From Paenibacillus marchantiophytorum (GTDB lineage Bacteria; Bacillota; Bacilli; Paenibacillales; NBRC-103111), in contig NZ_BMHE01000050.1 in NCBI RefSeq assembly GCF_014640555.1, positions 1-52,823 on the forward strand: a stretch of 52,823 nt of DNA, given 5' to 3'. The notes below the pieces were generated by a model. The model saw only the letters and a program-made list of their open reading frames with translations. It was not told the origin of the DNA and made no database searches. How positions within the stretch are numbered: position 1 is the first letter of the stretch; the number at the start of each line of letters is the position of its first letter. This document shows, piece after piece, positions 16,893-24,168 of the stretch. Both the position numbers and the translations under genes were made by a program.

Positions 16893-17276
16893 TTATCTCT
16901 CCTTTCCTACCGGTAATGCGTCGCACGCTTCTGCCAAGTTTTGAAATGCGCGCGTCATGAGATCGATTTGCTTTCGTCCTTGGCGCGGTACTGGCTTGCC
17001 TGGCACGTGTTTAGCGAATGTCTTGTCCGTCTCGTTGAGTTCCAAGAGAACACGTTCCATACGGAAGCCAAGACGTGATACCTGCGGCACATCAGACGCT
17101 AGAAACTCGCCAGAAATGCGCCGGTAGTGAGCGTGCTCCTCCGGATATCGCGTTTCAAAACGATAGTCTCCGAGCTCGTGGTGTTCCACCATCTGCGCGA
17201 TAATTTCGTTGATATCGCCGGCTTTTTCTACGCCTTCCCAGTGGGCGTCCGTTAACTCTGCGTTATTGTGATCCAT
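16893..17276 (-). CDS. Hypothetical protein before the tape measure
   Basis: A 127-residue charged soluble protein, rich in His and Glu in the first half, with no recognised domain. In tailed phages this position, directly before the tape measure, is usually held by tail-assembly chaperones. I see no slippery frameshift site or homology to prove that. It ends four bases before the tape-measure start. Confidence 0.6.
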   Translation of the reverse strand: MDHNNAELTDAHWEGVEKAGDINEIIAQMVEHHELGDYRFETRYPEEHAHYRRISGEFLASDVPQVSRLGFRMERVLLELNETDKTFAKHVPGKPVPRQGRKQIDLMTRAFQNLAEACDALPVGKER

Positions 17277-17301
17277 CTTAATCGTTCCTCTCCGTTTAAA
17301 T

Positions 17302-17330
17302 TAAAAAGCCAGCGCGATTAAGCGCTAGCC
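17302..17330 (-). terminator. Internal terminator within the late-type operon
   Basis: Stem of about eight pairs with one wobble (agcgctagc region) followed on the minus strand by TTTTT, between the 114- and 127-residue genes. It may lower or gate tape-measure expression. Confidence 0.55.
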
Positions 17331-17372
17331 TCCTCACGTTCTCCTATTCGTGTCGACTCCTAGTCTCCTATT

Positions 17373-17717
17373 TCATTTCGCTGAATCCTCTTTCTGCGCA
17401 TATAACTGTTTTAGACGGGAGTAAATCACTATGTCTTCGATTCGACCGCTCTTTTTTGCGGCTAAACGCGCAATTTCGACGTCCGCAACAGTAACGACCT
17501 CTATAGCGGGCTGCTTCGGTGCGGCGCGCACAATACCTTCCGCCTGCTCGCGGAGACGCGTTTTAATCTCCGAGTACATCACACGGTGCTCCGTTCGTCC
17601 AGTAGCTTCCGCGACTGTTCCGGCGCTTCGTAGATCGACTTCGGTAACTTCCTCATTCTCCGTAAGTTTGCGAGTTAGTCCGGAGATTAACGCCACTTCT
17701 TCGGCTCTACTTAGCAT
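17373..17717 (-). CDS. Hypothetical protein with an internal repeat
   Basis: A 114-residue helical protein. It contains two related copies of a segment of about 32 residues: VDLRSAGTVAEATGRTEHRV..YSEIKTRL (about 24-55) and ADVEIARLAAKKSGRIEDIVIYSRLKQL (about 78-106). Each looks like a small helix-turn-helix unit. Its ATG overlaps the stop of the 212-residue gene (TAATG). No family recognised. Confidence 0.62.
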   Translation of the reverse strand: MLSRAEEVALISGLTRKLTENEEVTEVDLRSAGTVAEATGRTEHRVMYSEIKTRLREQAEGIVRAAPKQPAIEVVTVADVEIARLAAKKSGRIEDIVIYSRLKQLYAQKEDSAK

Positions 17718-18355
17718 TATTTCTCACCGCCGATCACGGTACGTTCAATGTCCGCGGGTAACCTACCATAGTCCATCGCGTCAATGATCTCAGCGTTAGT
17801 AATACTTGGTAGATCAACGTAATTAGCGATTTCATGTAGTGACACATTATCGCCAGGGCGGTGATCTCTGTAGTTGAGACTGTGTAACTTAGAGTAATCG
17901 TCAGCATATGTCTGACGGAGCTCTCGCATGTCGATAATCGCGTTTAGGTAAGCACTGCGAGCGGCGGCCATTTGTTTCTGGATTGGGAGGAGTTGCACAT
18001 CTCTTACCATCGTTCTATGCGAACCATTCCAATTTACGACCATATCACGAACGCTGACGTGATTGGTTGCAGACAGCTCGCTCGCGTGCTCGTATGCAGC
18101 GGTCCGTTCTGCTTCAGCTTCTTCAAGATCACGGATCGCATCGTTTAGTTTAGCATCGATCGCGGCTTTTTCCTTAGACATATCAGCACCTTCAAATTCC
18201 CGTTTAAGAAGTGTTGACTTCTGAGACTTCAAGTCCTGCAATAACGTCATAGCAAGAGTCATCTTAGTGTCAAACTTCTCACGCAATTCGTTCGCTTTTA
18301 CACCTTGTGTTGCCCATTTATCCCGTAAGTCAAAGTTAATCTTTTTCATAGTCAT
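17717..18355 (-). CDS. Coiled-coil hypothetical protein
   Basis: A 212-residue charged protein with a long predicted coiled coil (about residues 20-90) and a second helical part. A strong GGGGGG ribosome site lies upstream of the ATG. It is translationally coupled to the next gene. In phage terms it could be a scaffold, tail-completion or regulatory protein, but the sequence gives no direct evidence. Confidence 0.6.
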   Translation of the reverse strand: MTMKKINFDLRDKWATQGVKANELREKFDTKMTLAMTLLQDLKSQKSTLLKREFEGADMSKEKAAIDAKLNDAIRDLEEAEAERTAAYEHASELSATNHVSVRDMVVNWNGSHRTMVRDVQLLPIQKQMAAARSAYLNAIIDMRELRQTYADDYSKLHSLNYRDHRPGDNVSLHEIANYVDLPSITNAEIIDAMDYGRLPADIERTVIGGEK

Positions 18356-18379
18356 TTGTTAATCCCCCCTGATTTTTTA

Positions 18380-18601
18380 TTAACGGCTAATTAAACCCTT
18401 TTCCTGCGCGTGCTTCCAGATCGCGTGTCCCTCTTCATCCGCCCCATACAGCCCACGTGATGCATCTTCAATACGTTTTTTAATGGCGGCTTCTTCCTTT
18501 TGCAAGTCACCTAGCATCCTCGTGAATGCACCCACTTTCTCCATGCGTCGATCCTTTAATACTTTCGCGATTGTATCCTGAGTGCTCCGTTGGTCCTCCA
18601 T
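18380..18601 (-). CDS. Small hypothetical protein
   Basis: A 73-residue charged, helical protein starting MEDQRSTQDTIAKVLKD. The ATG at 18601 is chosen because AAAGGGG lies nine bases upstream; the open frame reaches 18664 but overlaps the previous gene. No family recognised. Part of the leftward late-type operon. Confidence 0.58.
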   Translation of the reverse strand: MEDQRSTQDTIAKVLKDRRMEKVGAFTRMLGDLQKEEAAIKKRIEDASRGLYGADEEGHAIWKHAQEKGLISR

Positions 18602-18615
18602 GTGTTTAATCCCCT

Positions 18616-18879
18616 TTAGCCATAGATTTTGTTCGCTAACGCGCAAGCAATCCGTTTCCACCACAGGACTCCGAGCTTCTCTTCTGATACGATCGATTCC
18701 ACTGGCGGCGGTAGGTATAGCTCCTGGATTATCGGAAACTCCGGTGACTCAGGATGAAATATCCGGTACAGCGTCTCATACGCGCCAAATACCCGCTCGA
18801 TGAACACCCCGTCCGCTGTAGTAATCCGGACTCGTTTATTCTTATCTCCAACGTAGTTTGGCCCTCCACTGCATATCAT
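18616..18879 (-). CDS. Small hypothetical protein
   Basis: An 87-residue protein beginning MICSGGPNYVGDKNKRVRI. Its ATG at 18879 overlaps the stop of the gene before it (TGATG); a GTG at 18888 is an alternative start. A beta-rich N-terminal half is followed by WWKRIACALANKIYG. No family recognised. Confidence 0.55.
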   Translation of the reverse strand: MICSGGPNYVGDKNKRVRITTADGVFIERVFGAYETLYRIFHPESPEFPIIQELYLPPPVESIVSEEKLGVLWWKRIACALANKIYG

Positions 18880-19157
18880 CAATCGCACACATCACCGTTA
18901 ACCTCATTGTCGAACGCCTGGAGCGCATCCTCATCCGTAGAATATACGAAGACGGCATTTGCATCGAATCTAGGCGCCCATTTCCACGCGTCCCAATAGC
19001 CTGCGAGCAGTGCGTCGAGTGATGTCGTATCGGCATCATCCGGCCAACTAGCTGACCTGAACTCGTCCGACCTGCCGGGCGTATAAATGGCGACGCAATG
19101 CCTGCCGTTCTCGATTCGATGGCGGACGATCATTGCGCGTGTTTCTTCTGGTTTCAT
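18879..19157 (-). CDS. Small hypothetical protein
   Basis: A 92-residue acidic protein starting MKPEETRAMIVRHRIENG. The ATG at 19157 is chosen over 19223 because GGGGAGG lies eight bases upstream. No family recognised. It appears to be the first gene of the leftward late-type run after the 19.2-19.4 kb repeat region. Confidence 0.55.
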   Translation of the reverse strand: MKPEETRAMIVRHRIENGRHCVAIYTPGRSDEFRSASWPDDADTTSLDALLAGYWDAWKWAPRFDANAVFVYSTDEDALQAFDNEVNGDVCD

Positions 19158-19319
19158 AAGCGGTGCCTCCCCGTTGATTACGTCGCTTTCAAATGCCAAA
19201 TAGCGGTAGGACGTGTATTTCATCCTCCGCGCTTCAATGACGCCTGATTTCCCGACTAGAATCGCTCAAACTACGTTGATTATCTTGCTAAACCGTCGTT
19301 TCCTGCTTCGATAGCGCGC

Positions 19320-19363
19320 GTCTCGCTTACGTCTCGCTTACGTCTCGCTTACGTCTCGCCAAC
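19320..19363. repeat. Four tandem 11-bp repeats (gtctcgcttac)
   Basis: Copies at 19320-19330, 19331-19341 and 19342-19352 are identical; 19353-19363 differs at two bases. The unit length is close to one helical turn, so all copies face the same side of the DNA. It lies in the 200-base gap between the XRE gene and the late-type operon, where a promoter for the latter is expected. Confidence 0.8.
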
Positions 19364-19424
19364 GTTGCAACGCGATCACGACAGCCGGTACAATAACGTT
19401 GCCTGTTCGAAGCCTTCGTAGCGA

Positions 19425-19673
19425 TTATTTACGTAGCGATTCCTTTAACTTCGTGATTCGCGCGTATTCTTCGTCTAACCATGCCAGCTTATCAGACGTT
19501 AATCCCAGGTTATGTACCATTAACGCTTGCATGCGGTGGGTGACCGGACGGCGTCCTGTCTCGATTGAAACGATGAGCTGAAAGGATACTCCGACTAGCT
19601 GCGCGAGCTCCGTCTGATTTAAGTTGTAAACCGCTCGAAATTTTCTAAGTGTATCAGAATTCATAGTGATCAT
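19425..19673 (-). CDS. XRE-family regulator
   Basis: An 82-residue DNA-binding protein with a helix-turn-helix at about residues 12-40 (YNLNQTELAQLVGVSFQLIVSIETGRRPVT). Size and pattern fit a Cro/CI-like repressor or late-gene activator. It lies between the initiator-like gene and the tandem 11-bp repeats, which are a candidate binding site. Confidence 0.75.
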   Translation of the reverse strand: MITMNSDTLRKFRAVYNLNQTELAQLVGVSFQLIVSIETGRRPVTHRMQALMVHNLGLTSDKLAWLDEEYARITKLKESLRK

Positions 19674-19709
19674 AGTCGATTCATCTCCCCATAGTTTGAA
19701 ACGTCAAAT

Positions 19710-19743
19710 AAACCCCCAACGCGCAAAGTGCCGCGCGGGGGTT
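19710..19743 (-). terminator. Hairpin after the initiator-like gene
   Basis: Stem (aaccccc with gggggtt plus gcg/cgc) between the 301-residue gene and the XRE gene. The minus-strand tail TTTATTT is a weak T-run. Confidence 0.55.
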
Positions 19744-19774
19744 CGGTACTACAGACGTACTTTAAACCTCGTCG

Positions 19775-20680
19775 TCAAGCAGCGCCACTACCCCGTTTTT
19801 GGGGCTTCATATTGCGCGCGATCTTGAATAAATCCTCTGCCAGTCTTAGCGTTTTCGCATTGCCCGCGTATATGGTGTACGGATTGACGATCAGGCCTTG
19901 TGTTTTACTGGAGCTTCCGAAGTAACAAAACAGATTATCTCCGTTTCGCGTCTTCATTAGATCGATCGTATTGGTTAGCTCCTGTTTTTTGCTGTAACCG
20001 AGCATTTCCGCCAATGCCTCAACTGTAATCGCACTCAACTTATCCACCGATTCCGTCTCCCTCGGATTCCAGCAGATAACGTTGAACGCGAAATTCACGT
20101 AGGGAAGTATGCGGTATAGTACTCCGAGTCGCGATGCCGTTCGAGCCTTACCGTAGTCCTCATACAGGAACCGGACTGTCGCCTTGAATATGCGCGTGTA
20201 TCTAATGTCTTCTTCATCGGAGGCTAACAAGCCCTCAACGTTGTCTCCCCGATAGAAGTACGCCGTGTTGATATAGAGAGCGCCGTCGTCATCCGTATGT
20301 AAAGTGTCGGATTCGGTCAACTTTTCGTATAAAGCGTGAGCCTTATTACGGGAGATCCCTAGTAACTTCGGAAGGTCTCGCTTCGTATAGACGTCTTTTC
20401 CGTTGTCCGACCGTAGTTTACCGTTCTCCCATCCCACAAACGTTCCGAGGTACAAGAGGCGCGCCATATCCGCATTATTGAGCGAACCTAACTCCGTCAA
20501 TGCCTCCGACTTGAACAGCGCGAACACGAAGCCGCCGTTATCTACGATTAGCTGCGAGAGAATGTTGGCACTACGGGCACTCACCTTCTGCGTGTCGGTA
20601 AGACGACGACGGCGCGCGACGCTGAATTGATCCGTGACAACCTCACCAGTTTCCGTATTGATAACCTCATAATTGCTCAT
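19775..20680 (-). CDS. Winged-helix replication-initiator-like protein
   Basis: A 301-residue protein. A winged helix-turn-helix is visible at about residues 98-146 (YTKRDLPKLLGISRNKAHALYEKL, then a wing ending GALYINTAYFYRGD). This resembles the arrangement in RepL-type plasmid initiators and in phage regulators. AAGGAG precedes the ATG. Two 22-bp direct repeats lie 190-245 bases upstream, as iterons or operators would. It may start replication of the excised element; a transcriptional regulator is the alternative. Confidence 0.55.
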   Translation of the reverse strand: MSNYEVINTETGEVVTDQFSVARRRRLTDTQKVSARSANILSQLIVDNGGFVFALFKSEALTELGSLNNADMARLLYLGTFVGWENGKLRSDNGKDVYTKRDLPKLLGISRNKAHALYEKLTESDTLHTDDDGALYINTAYFYRGDNVEGLLASDEEDIRYTRIFKATVRFLYEDYGKARTASRLGVLYRILPYVNFAFNVICWNPRETESVDKLSAITVEALAEMLGYSKKQELTNTIDLMKTRNGDNLFCYFGSSSKTQGLIVNPYTIYAGNAKTLRLAEDLFKIARNMKPQKRGSGAA

Positions 20681-20872
20681 ACGCTCACTCCTTATGGTTT
20701 TTGTGAGATCTGCTTAGCTTATTTAAGCAAGCCGTCTCCGTTTTCTTCCCTCGACTATATGGTCGTGAAACGTAGAAAAATATATCTATATACGTACGAT
20801 TTATCATAAAAAGAGTAGGAATTCGATCAGCATCGAGCGCGTCACAAACTTACTTTTTGTTAGTGAATATTA

Positions 20873-20925
20873 AAATTTACGTTTAACGGTGCAAAAATTC
20901 TGTAAATTTACGTTTAACGGTGCAA
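20873..20925. repeat. Pair of 22-bp direct repeats (iteron- or operator-like)
   Basis: Identical copies at 20873-20894 and 20904-20925, 31 bases apart (about three helical turns), upstream of the initiator-like gene. On the minus strand each copy begins TTGCAC. The first is followed 16 bases later by TAATAT, so it could also be a promoter with an operator. Confidence 0.75.
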
Positions 20926-21159
20926 CGATAAAGTGCCTTGAGTCCATACGTGGCGCGGAGTTTCAGCGTTTTCGGGTCATTTTGTTTATCTTCGTCTTAT
21001 CATTACAACCTCTTTCTTCGCGAAGAAATATTATGTGAATGCCATACTGATAGACTTTATAACGTTTGTTCCCGAATGGCTGTGACAGCCGACCGCGAAC
21101 CTAAAAAGTCGACCGCGTTCCACTATTTTACGCGTAGAAGTATAACGGTTAACTAACAT

Positions 21160-21411
21160 TGGCACGGTCGAGGCGAAGCCTTGGCCGTATGAATTGAACG
21201 AGTGTCTTTCTCGTTCAAGAAGCGCTCCTATTGTAACGGATTGCTCAGCGTTCAGTTTTGAAACTGTTCGGGAGCATAAGAGCCTGCCGCGTCACTATCG
21301 TTCCTTGCCCCTTCCGCAAAAAACACGCGTCAGGAATATTAATACATAAGAGTATAATTTCATCGCGTAGAGTTGAGGACGCGTAGCGGACACAAGCAAG
21401 TGCCGCTTTTA
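21160..21411 (+). ncRNA. Candidate structured RNA (three hairpins plus terminator-like hairpin)
   Basis: Plus-strand hairpins: 21164-21188 (eleven pairs with two G-U, GAA loop); 21194-21218 (nine perfect pairs, seven-base loop); and 21224-21275 (gctcc/ggagc enclosing cagtt-ttga-aactg). At 21386-21406 a gcgg.cac/gtg.ccgc hairpin is followed by TTTT. No coding sequence was seen in 20690-21553. Promoter not identified; transcription is inference. A single-strand origin is an alternative. Confidence 0.4.
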
Positions 21412-21553
21412 GCCCGCGCTTGGCCCCTAATGTTCATGCAGGTTCATATGAACCAACGGGAACAAACGTATAGAAACGCAGGTCTATCCTATGTTGCATT
21501 CATTTGTTTCTTTTAAGAGTTGCATAATAAGTCTGAACCGCTAAGTCATGCGA

Positions 21554-21766
21554 TTAGTACGTTACGAAAAACGAGAGTCCCGCCTTCCTACATGTTTTCA
21601 TAGCGGTGTCTAAATCGCGTTCCACATCGCCGGTATTTATCGTCAGAAATGTAACCTCCGTATTCTTTGTTGCTGTAACGGTACCGTTCTCACTATCAAT
21701 AGTAATGTCAGCGTGCATTTCCTCTATGCTCATATCCTCTTCCGTAATTACCGCTGCTGTAGTCAT
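21554..21766 (-). CDS. Small hypothetical protein
   Basis: A 70-residue acidic protein starting MTTAAVITEEDMSIEEMHAD. The ATG at 21766 is chosen because AAAGGGAG lies upstream; the open frame reaches 21820 only by crossing a perfect palindrome. No family recognised. It is a single gene between the non-coding regions of the element. Confidence 0.55.
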   Translation of the reverse strand: MTTAAVITEEDMSIEEMHADITIDSENGTVTATKNTEVTFLTINTGDVERDLDTAMKTCRKAGLSFFVTY

Positions 21767-21810
21767 AATAAAATCGCTCCCTTTTATTGTTTTAGTACGC
21801 GGAGTCCAAT

Positions 21811-21830
21811 ACTTCCCCACATGGGGAAGT
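21811..21830. repeat. 20-bp perfect palindrome centred on ACAT
   Basis: acttccccacatggggaagt, upstream of the 70-residue gene and in its likely promoter area. Its ACAT centre is the same as in the hairpin array at 22132-22542. Confidence 0.8.
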
Positions 21831-22020
21831 TAGCGAATCAACATCGCTAAGCCTAGATATTAAATACACGCTCGGCGTCAGTTTATGCGGGACAAATCTC
21901 CTTTCCCCACCCCCCCCTCAAAATCCCCTTTTTTGGACATCCGGAAGAAAATAATTAATATAAAGTTCTAATATTCTGAAACCAAACAAACACACGTTCG
22001 TATAAATAGGTATAAGAAAC

Positions 22021-22123
22021 GCGCAGACGATGCCTAACACGGGGCTTATCCCGCTCGTCTGCGCAAAGCAAAATCCGGTCGCAACCGGAATTATATGTGA
22101 ACTCAACGCGTGCCTAATGAGTT
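22021..22123. repeat. Three further hairpins before the ACGT array
   Basis: 22021-22064 has a ten-pair perfect stem (gcgcagacga) with an inner cggg/cccg helix. 22074-22089 is tccggt-cgca-accgga. 22100-22123 is aactca/tgagtt. Together with the following array they make 22021-22542 an almost continuous string of stem-loops. Confidence 0.7.
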
Positions 22124-22131
22124 AGCGATGA

Positions 22132-22542
22132 AAATCGTGGTACGTGTCACGATTTAAGTTAGCGCGCTCCACGTCGAAGGAAATAGTGTGAAGACGCCGG
22201 CCCTGTTGGCGCAAGACCGGTCAGATTCGTTCGACGTCGAACAATTTGAAATTACGCGACATCGCGTAATTCATGCCATGTGGCATAATTTGGAAAGCAT
22301 ACGACGTCGTACGGTATTAATTGGGTTTTGACGTCGGAACCGTCCGCAGTTGGCGCTACGGAATAGTGCGACGTCGCACTATTTGAAATACGACGATGTC
22401 GTCGCCTTTGATAAAACTTTAGCGTATCCACCGTCCGTGCAGATTCCGCCAGTTAGCGCTCACAATACGTTGCCACGTGGCAACATTACGGAATTGTGCG
22501 ACGTCGCACTATTTGGAGCAGAAGAAGCGTCCACGTGGTCGC
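22132..22542 (+). repeat. Array of at least eleven hairpins centred on ACGT/ACAT/ATGT with different arms
   Basis: Palindromes at 22132-22155, 22229-22242, 22251-22270, 22273-22286, 22300-22311, 22324-22341, 22362-22383, 22391-22404, 22469-22484, 22492-22513 and 22527-22542. The centres read ACGT in eight, ATGT in two and ACAT in one. The arms share nothing except in the 22362 and 22492 copies, which are related. ATTTG often follows a stem. Imperfect pairs are T-G on the plus strand or single T-T. No ribosome site or gene is evident here. Function unknown. Confidence 0.85.
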
Positions 22543-22702
22543 ATATGGCCGGCGTAGCGATTCTCGATCCGTGTTACAGCACGCATCAAGACACCAGAAT
22601 TAAAGCAACGAAGGTTGGCGTAGTCGTTGGCGCGACCCCTACTTATTAAAAGATAAAGGAACGTATGTTTGGTATGCGGGCATAGTACGGCCACAAACAC
22701 GT

Positions 22703-22981
22703 TCAAATAGCTAGAGCAGCGATTAGTGCATGTAGTTCCGTTGGCGCGGACTGAATGCGTATAAACGTTTTAAGATCAATCGGAATTTCAAATCCGCGAG
22801 AAAACGTTCTTGCATAAGTACCATCATCACGTAGCTTAACGCGTGAGATCGTTGCAGTTTCGTCTTCTGGCTCAAGAATTAACGCGACATTATCCGTTAA
22901 TAGGTAAGCGTTCCAATCGAATATTAGCATTTCATCTGCAACATTATCGCGATGCTTCATTCGTACCGTTATTGTTCGCAT
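22703..22981 (-). CDS. Small hypothetical protein
   Basis: A 92-residue, probably beta-rich protein beginning MRTITVRMKHRDNVADEML. AAAGGAGGTGA precedes the ATG at 22981. An ATG nine bases earlier lies in that ribosome site and is rejected. Last gene of the leftward early-type run, separated from the previous one by a terminator. No family recognised. Confidence 0.58.
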   Translation of the reverse strand: MRTITVRMKHRDNVADEMLIFDWNAYLLTDNVALILEPEDETATISRVKLRDDGTYARTFSRGFEIPIDLKTFIRIQSAPTELHALIAALAI

Positions 22982-23012
22982 AGGCTTCACCTCCTTTCAT
23001 AATCAGCGGATG

Positions 23013-23036
23013 AAAAAAGCGCCCTCAACGAGCGCT
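23013..23036 (-). terminator. Terminator within the early-type run
   Basis: agcgc/gcgct stem followed on the minus strand by six Ts, directly after the 121-residue gene. Confidence 0.65.
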
Positions 23037-23039
23037 AGC

Positions 23040-23405
23040 CTATCGGTACCCTCTGTACTCGTGAAACGGTGGTTCTGGCGGCTCTTCATCGTCCTTCTCG
23101 TTGATGATTAGGTAGCCGGCATCATCTTCCGCCACCTCAACCGTTGTTAGTAAATCGAACGCGGACAAGCTCCGCAGCCTTTCATAGATTCCGCGCAAAG
23201 TTGCTTCATCACAATCTTGTCCTACGTAACCGACGAGGATAATCTCACCGTCCTGCGCGTAATTACCTTCAAACGGAATGACCGGAAGCATGTGAGCCAT
23301 GCCGCCTCCCGCGTAAATAAGATGACGCCCGTCCTCGAGAAGATAGCCGGAATAAGACGGTTCTTGCGAGCGCATAAAATTAATTCTGAACACAACGGGT
23401 TTCAT
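23040..23405 (-). CDS. Hypothetical protein of the early-type run
   Basis: A 121-residue protein, beta-rich N-terminus (MKPVVFRINFMRSQEPSYSGYLL) and an acidic, Pro-rich C-terminus. Its ATG overlaps the stop of the 50-residue gene before it. No family recognised. Confidence 0.58.
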   Translation of the reverse strand: MKPVVFRINFMRSQEPSYSGYLLEDGRHLIYAGGGMAHMLPVIPFEGNYAQDGEIILVGYVGQDCDEATLRGIYERLRSLSAFDLLTTVEVAEDDAGYLIINEKDDEEPPEPPFHEYRGYR

Positions 23406-23554
23406 AGAGCGCGGCCCCTTTCAGATTTTATATGTATATTTAACGCGGCTTTGTATGTCAGCAGACGTCCATAACGCGACGTACTGCGGCGTAGAGCGCT
23501 ATATTGCGCAGCTTTACGTGTGTAGTATTGAATGCGGTGTGGGATCGATTTCAT
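23402..23554 (-). CDS. Very small basic protein
   Basis: A 50-residue protein rich in Arg, Lys and Tyr (MKSIPHRIQYYTRKAAQYSA..). Its start overlaps the stop of the gene upstream (ATGA) and its stop overlaps the start of the gene downstream (ATGA), which supports translation. Charge suggests nucleic-acid binding, but this is inference. Confidence 0.5.
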   Translation of the reverse strand: MKSIPHRIQYYTRKAAQYSALRRSTSRYGRLLTYKAALNIHIKSERGRAL

Positions 23555-23721
23555 TGCGTATCCTCCCGTAAGTATTGACTAGCGGTTTCTTCCGCCTCAC
23601 TCTCCGATTTCATATCGAATAGATGATACATCTTGCTGCGTACTTTAATGATTGTCTCGCGATCGAATCCGAGATCCCGTAGCGCGAGAGTTGCATAGGC
23701 CTGCGCCTGCGCGTTGTCCAC
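23551..23721 (-). CDS. Small phage-type protein
   Basis: A 56-residue helical protein starting with GTG (MDNAQAQAYATLALRDLGFD). AAGGGAGG lies upstream. Short proteins of this pattern, with a NAQAYA.LAL..LG opening, occur in early regions of Firmicute phages, but the function is unknown. Confidence 0.6.
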   Translation of the reverse strand: MDNAQAQAYATLALRDLGFDRETIIKVRSKMYHLFDMKSESEAEETASQYLREDTQ

Positions 23722-23736
23722 AGTGGCAGCCCTCCC

Positions 23737-23868
23737 TTACGTTAACGCGTGCAGCATCTCGGCAAGGATTACGCCGATTAACTTGAGAATTAGGCGCGTC
23801 CTACGGCGGCTGCGACGGGATGGTTGGCGATCAGTGACTCCGGAAGAGAAATAGCTAAACGTTGTCAT
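23737..23868 (-). CDS. Very small basic/hydrophobic protein
   Basis: A 43-residue protein with a strongly basic middle (RQPSRRSRRRTR) followed by a short hydrophobic helix (LILKLIGVILAEML). It starts inside the stop of the preceding gene (ATGA) and has AAGGAGG upstream. The layout suggests a membrane-associated peptide; function unknown. Confidence 0.52.
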   Translation of the reverse strand: MTTFSYFSSGVTDRQPSRRSRRRTRLILKLIGVILAEMLHALT

Positions 23869-24083
23869 GCGGATACAGCCTCCTTCGTAACGGGAATAAT
23901 GAATCCGAGTTTAGCGGCCTGAAGCGCGTTAATTTCCGTATAGCCTAGAGATACGTTAAGGCTAACGCCTGTGATTCGGGAGAAAAAATGAGGTAAAAGT
24001 ACGATCGTATGTAAATGAAGTGGACTATCGATGATGTTTACGTGGATATTACCGTCGTTTGCGCGTATGTAGCGGATTGGCAT
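23865..24083 (-). CDS. Hypothetical protein, first gene of the early-type run
   Basis: A 72-residue protein beginning MPIRYIRANDGNIHVNIIDS, with AGGAGG upstream of the ATG. It is the first gene leftward from the divergent control region, the position of a Cro-like or early regulator. I see no helix-turn-helix. No family recognised. Confidence 0.58.
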   Translation of the reverse strand: MPIRYIRANDGNIHVNIIDSPLHLHTIVLLPHFFSRITGVSLNVSLGYTEINALQAAKLGFIIPVTKEAVSA

Positions 24084-24168
24084 AGTTGAAACCTCCTAAA
24101 TTAATTTGATAGAATTGGAACTTTTTGATAATATGAACGTAATAATGTATAGCTAGTCAACATATCAG

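Noticed and set aside
21918..22106. Minus-strand hydrophobic 62-codon frame
   Set aside because: No ribosome site near its TTG start and it crosses the ten-pair hairpin; not listed as a gene, though a small membrane peptide cannot be fully excluded.
22132..22542. CRISPR array or integron attC array
   Set aside because: No constant repeat with unique spacers; the arms differ in every unit, and no cas gene or integron integrase is near. attC sites are longer and share core ends.
22132..22542. Retron non-coding RNA
   Set aside because: No reverse transcriptase gene was found anywhere in the element.
22350..22649. Plus-strand 99-codon reading frame through the hairpin array
   Set aside because: Starts with TTG without a ribosome site and runs through the palindromes; composition reflects the repeats rather than a protein.
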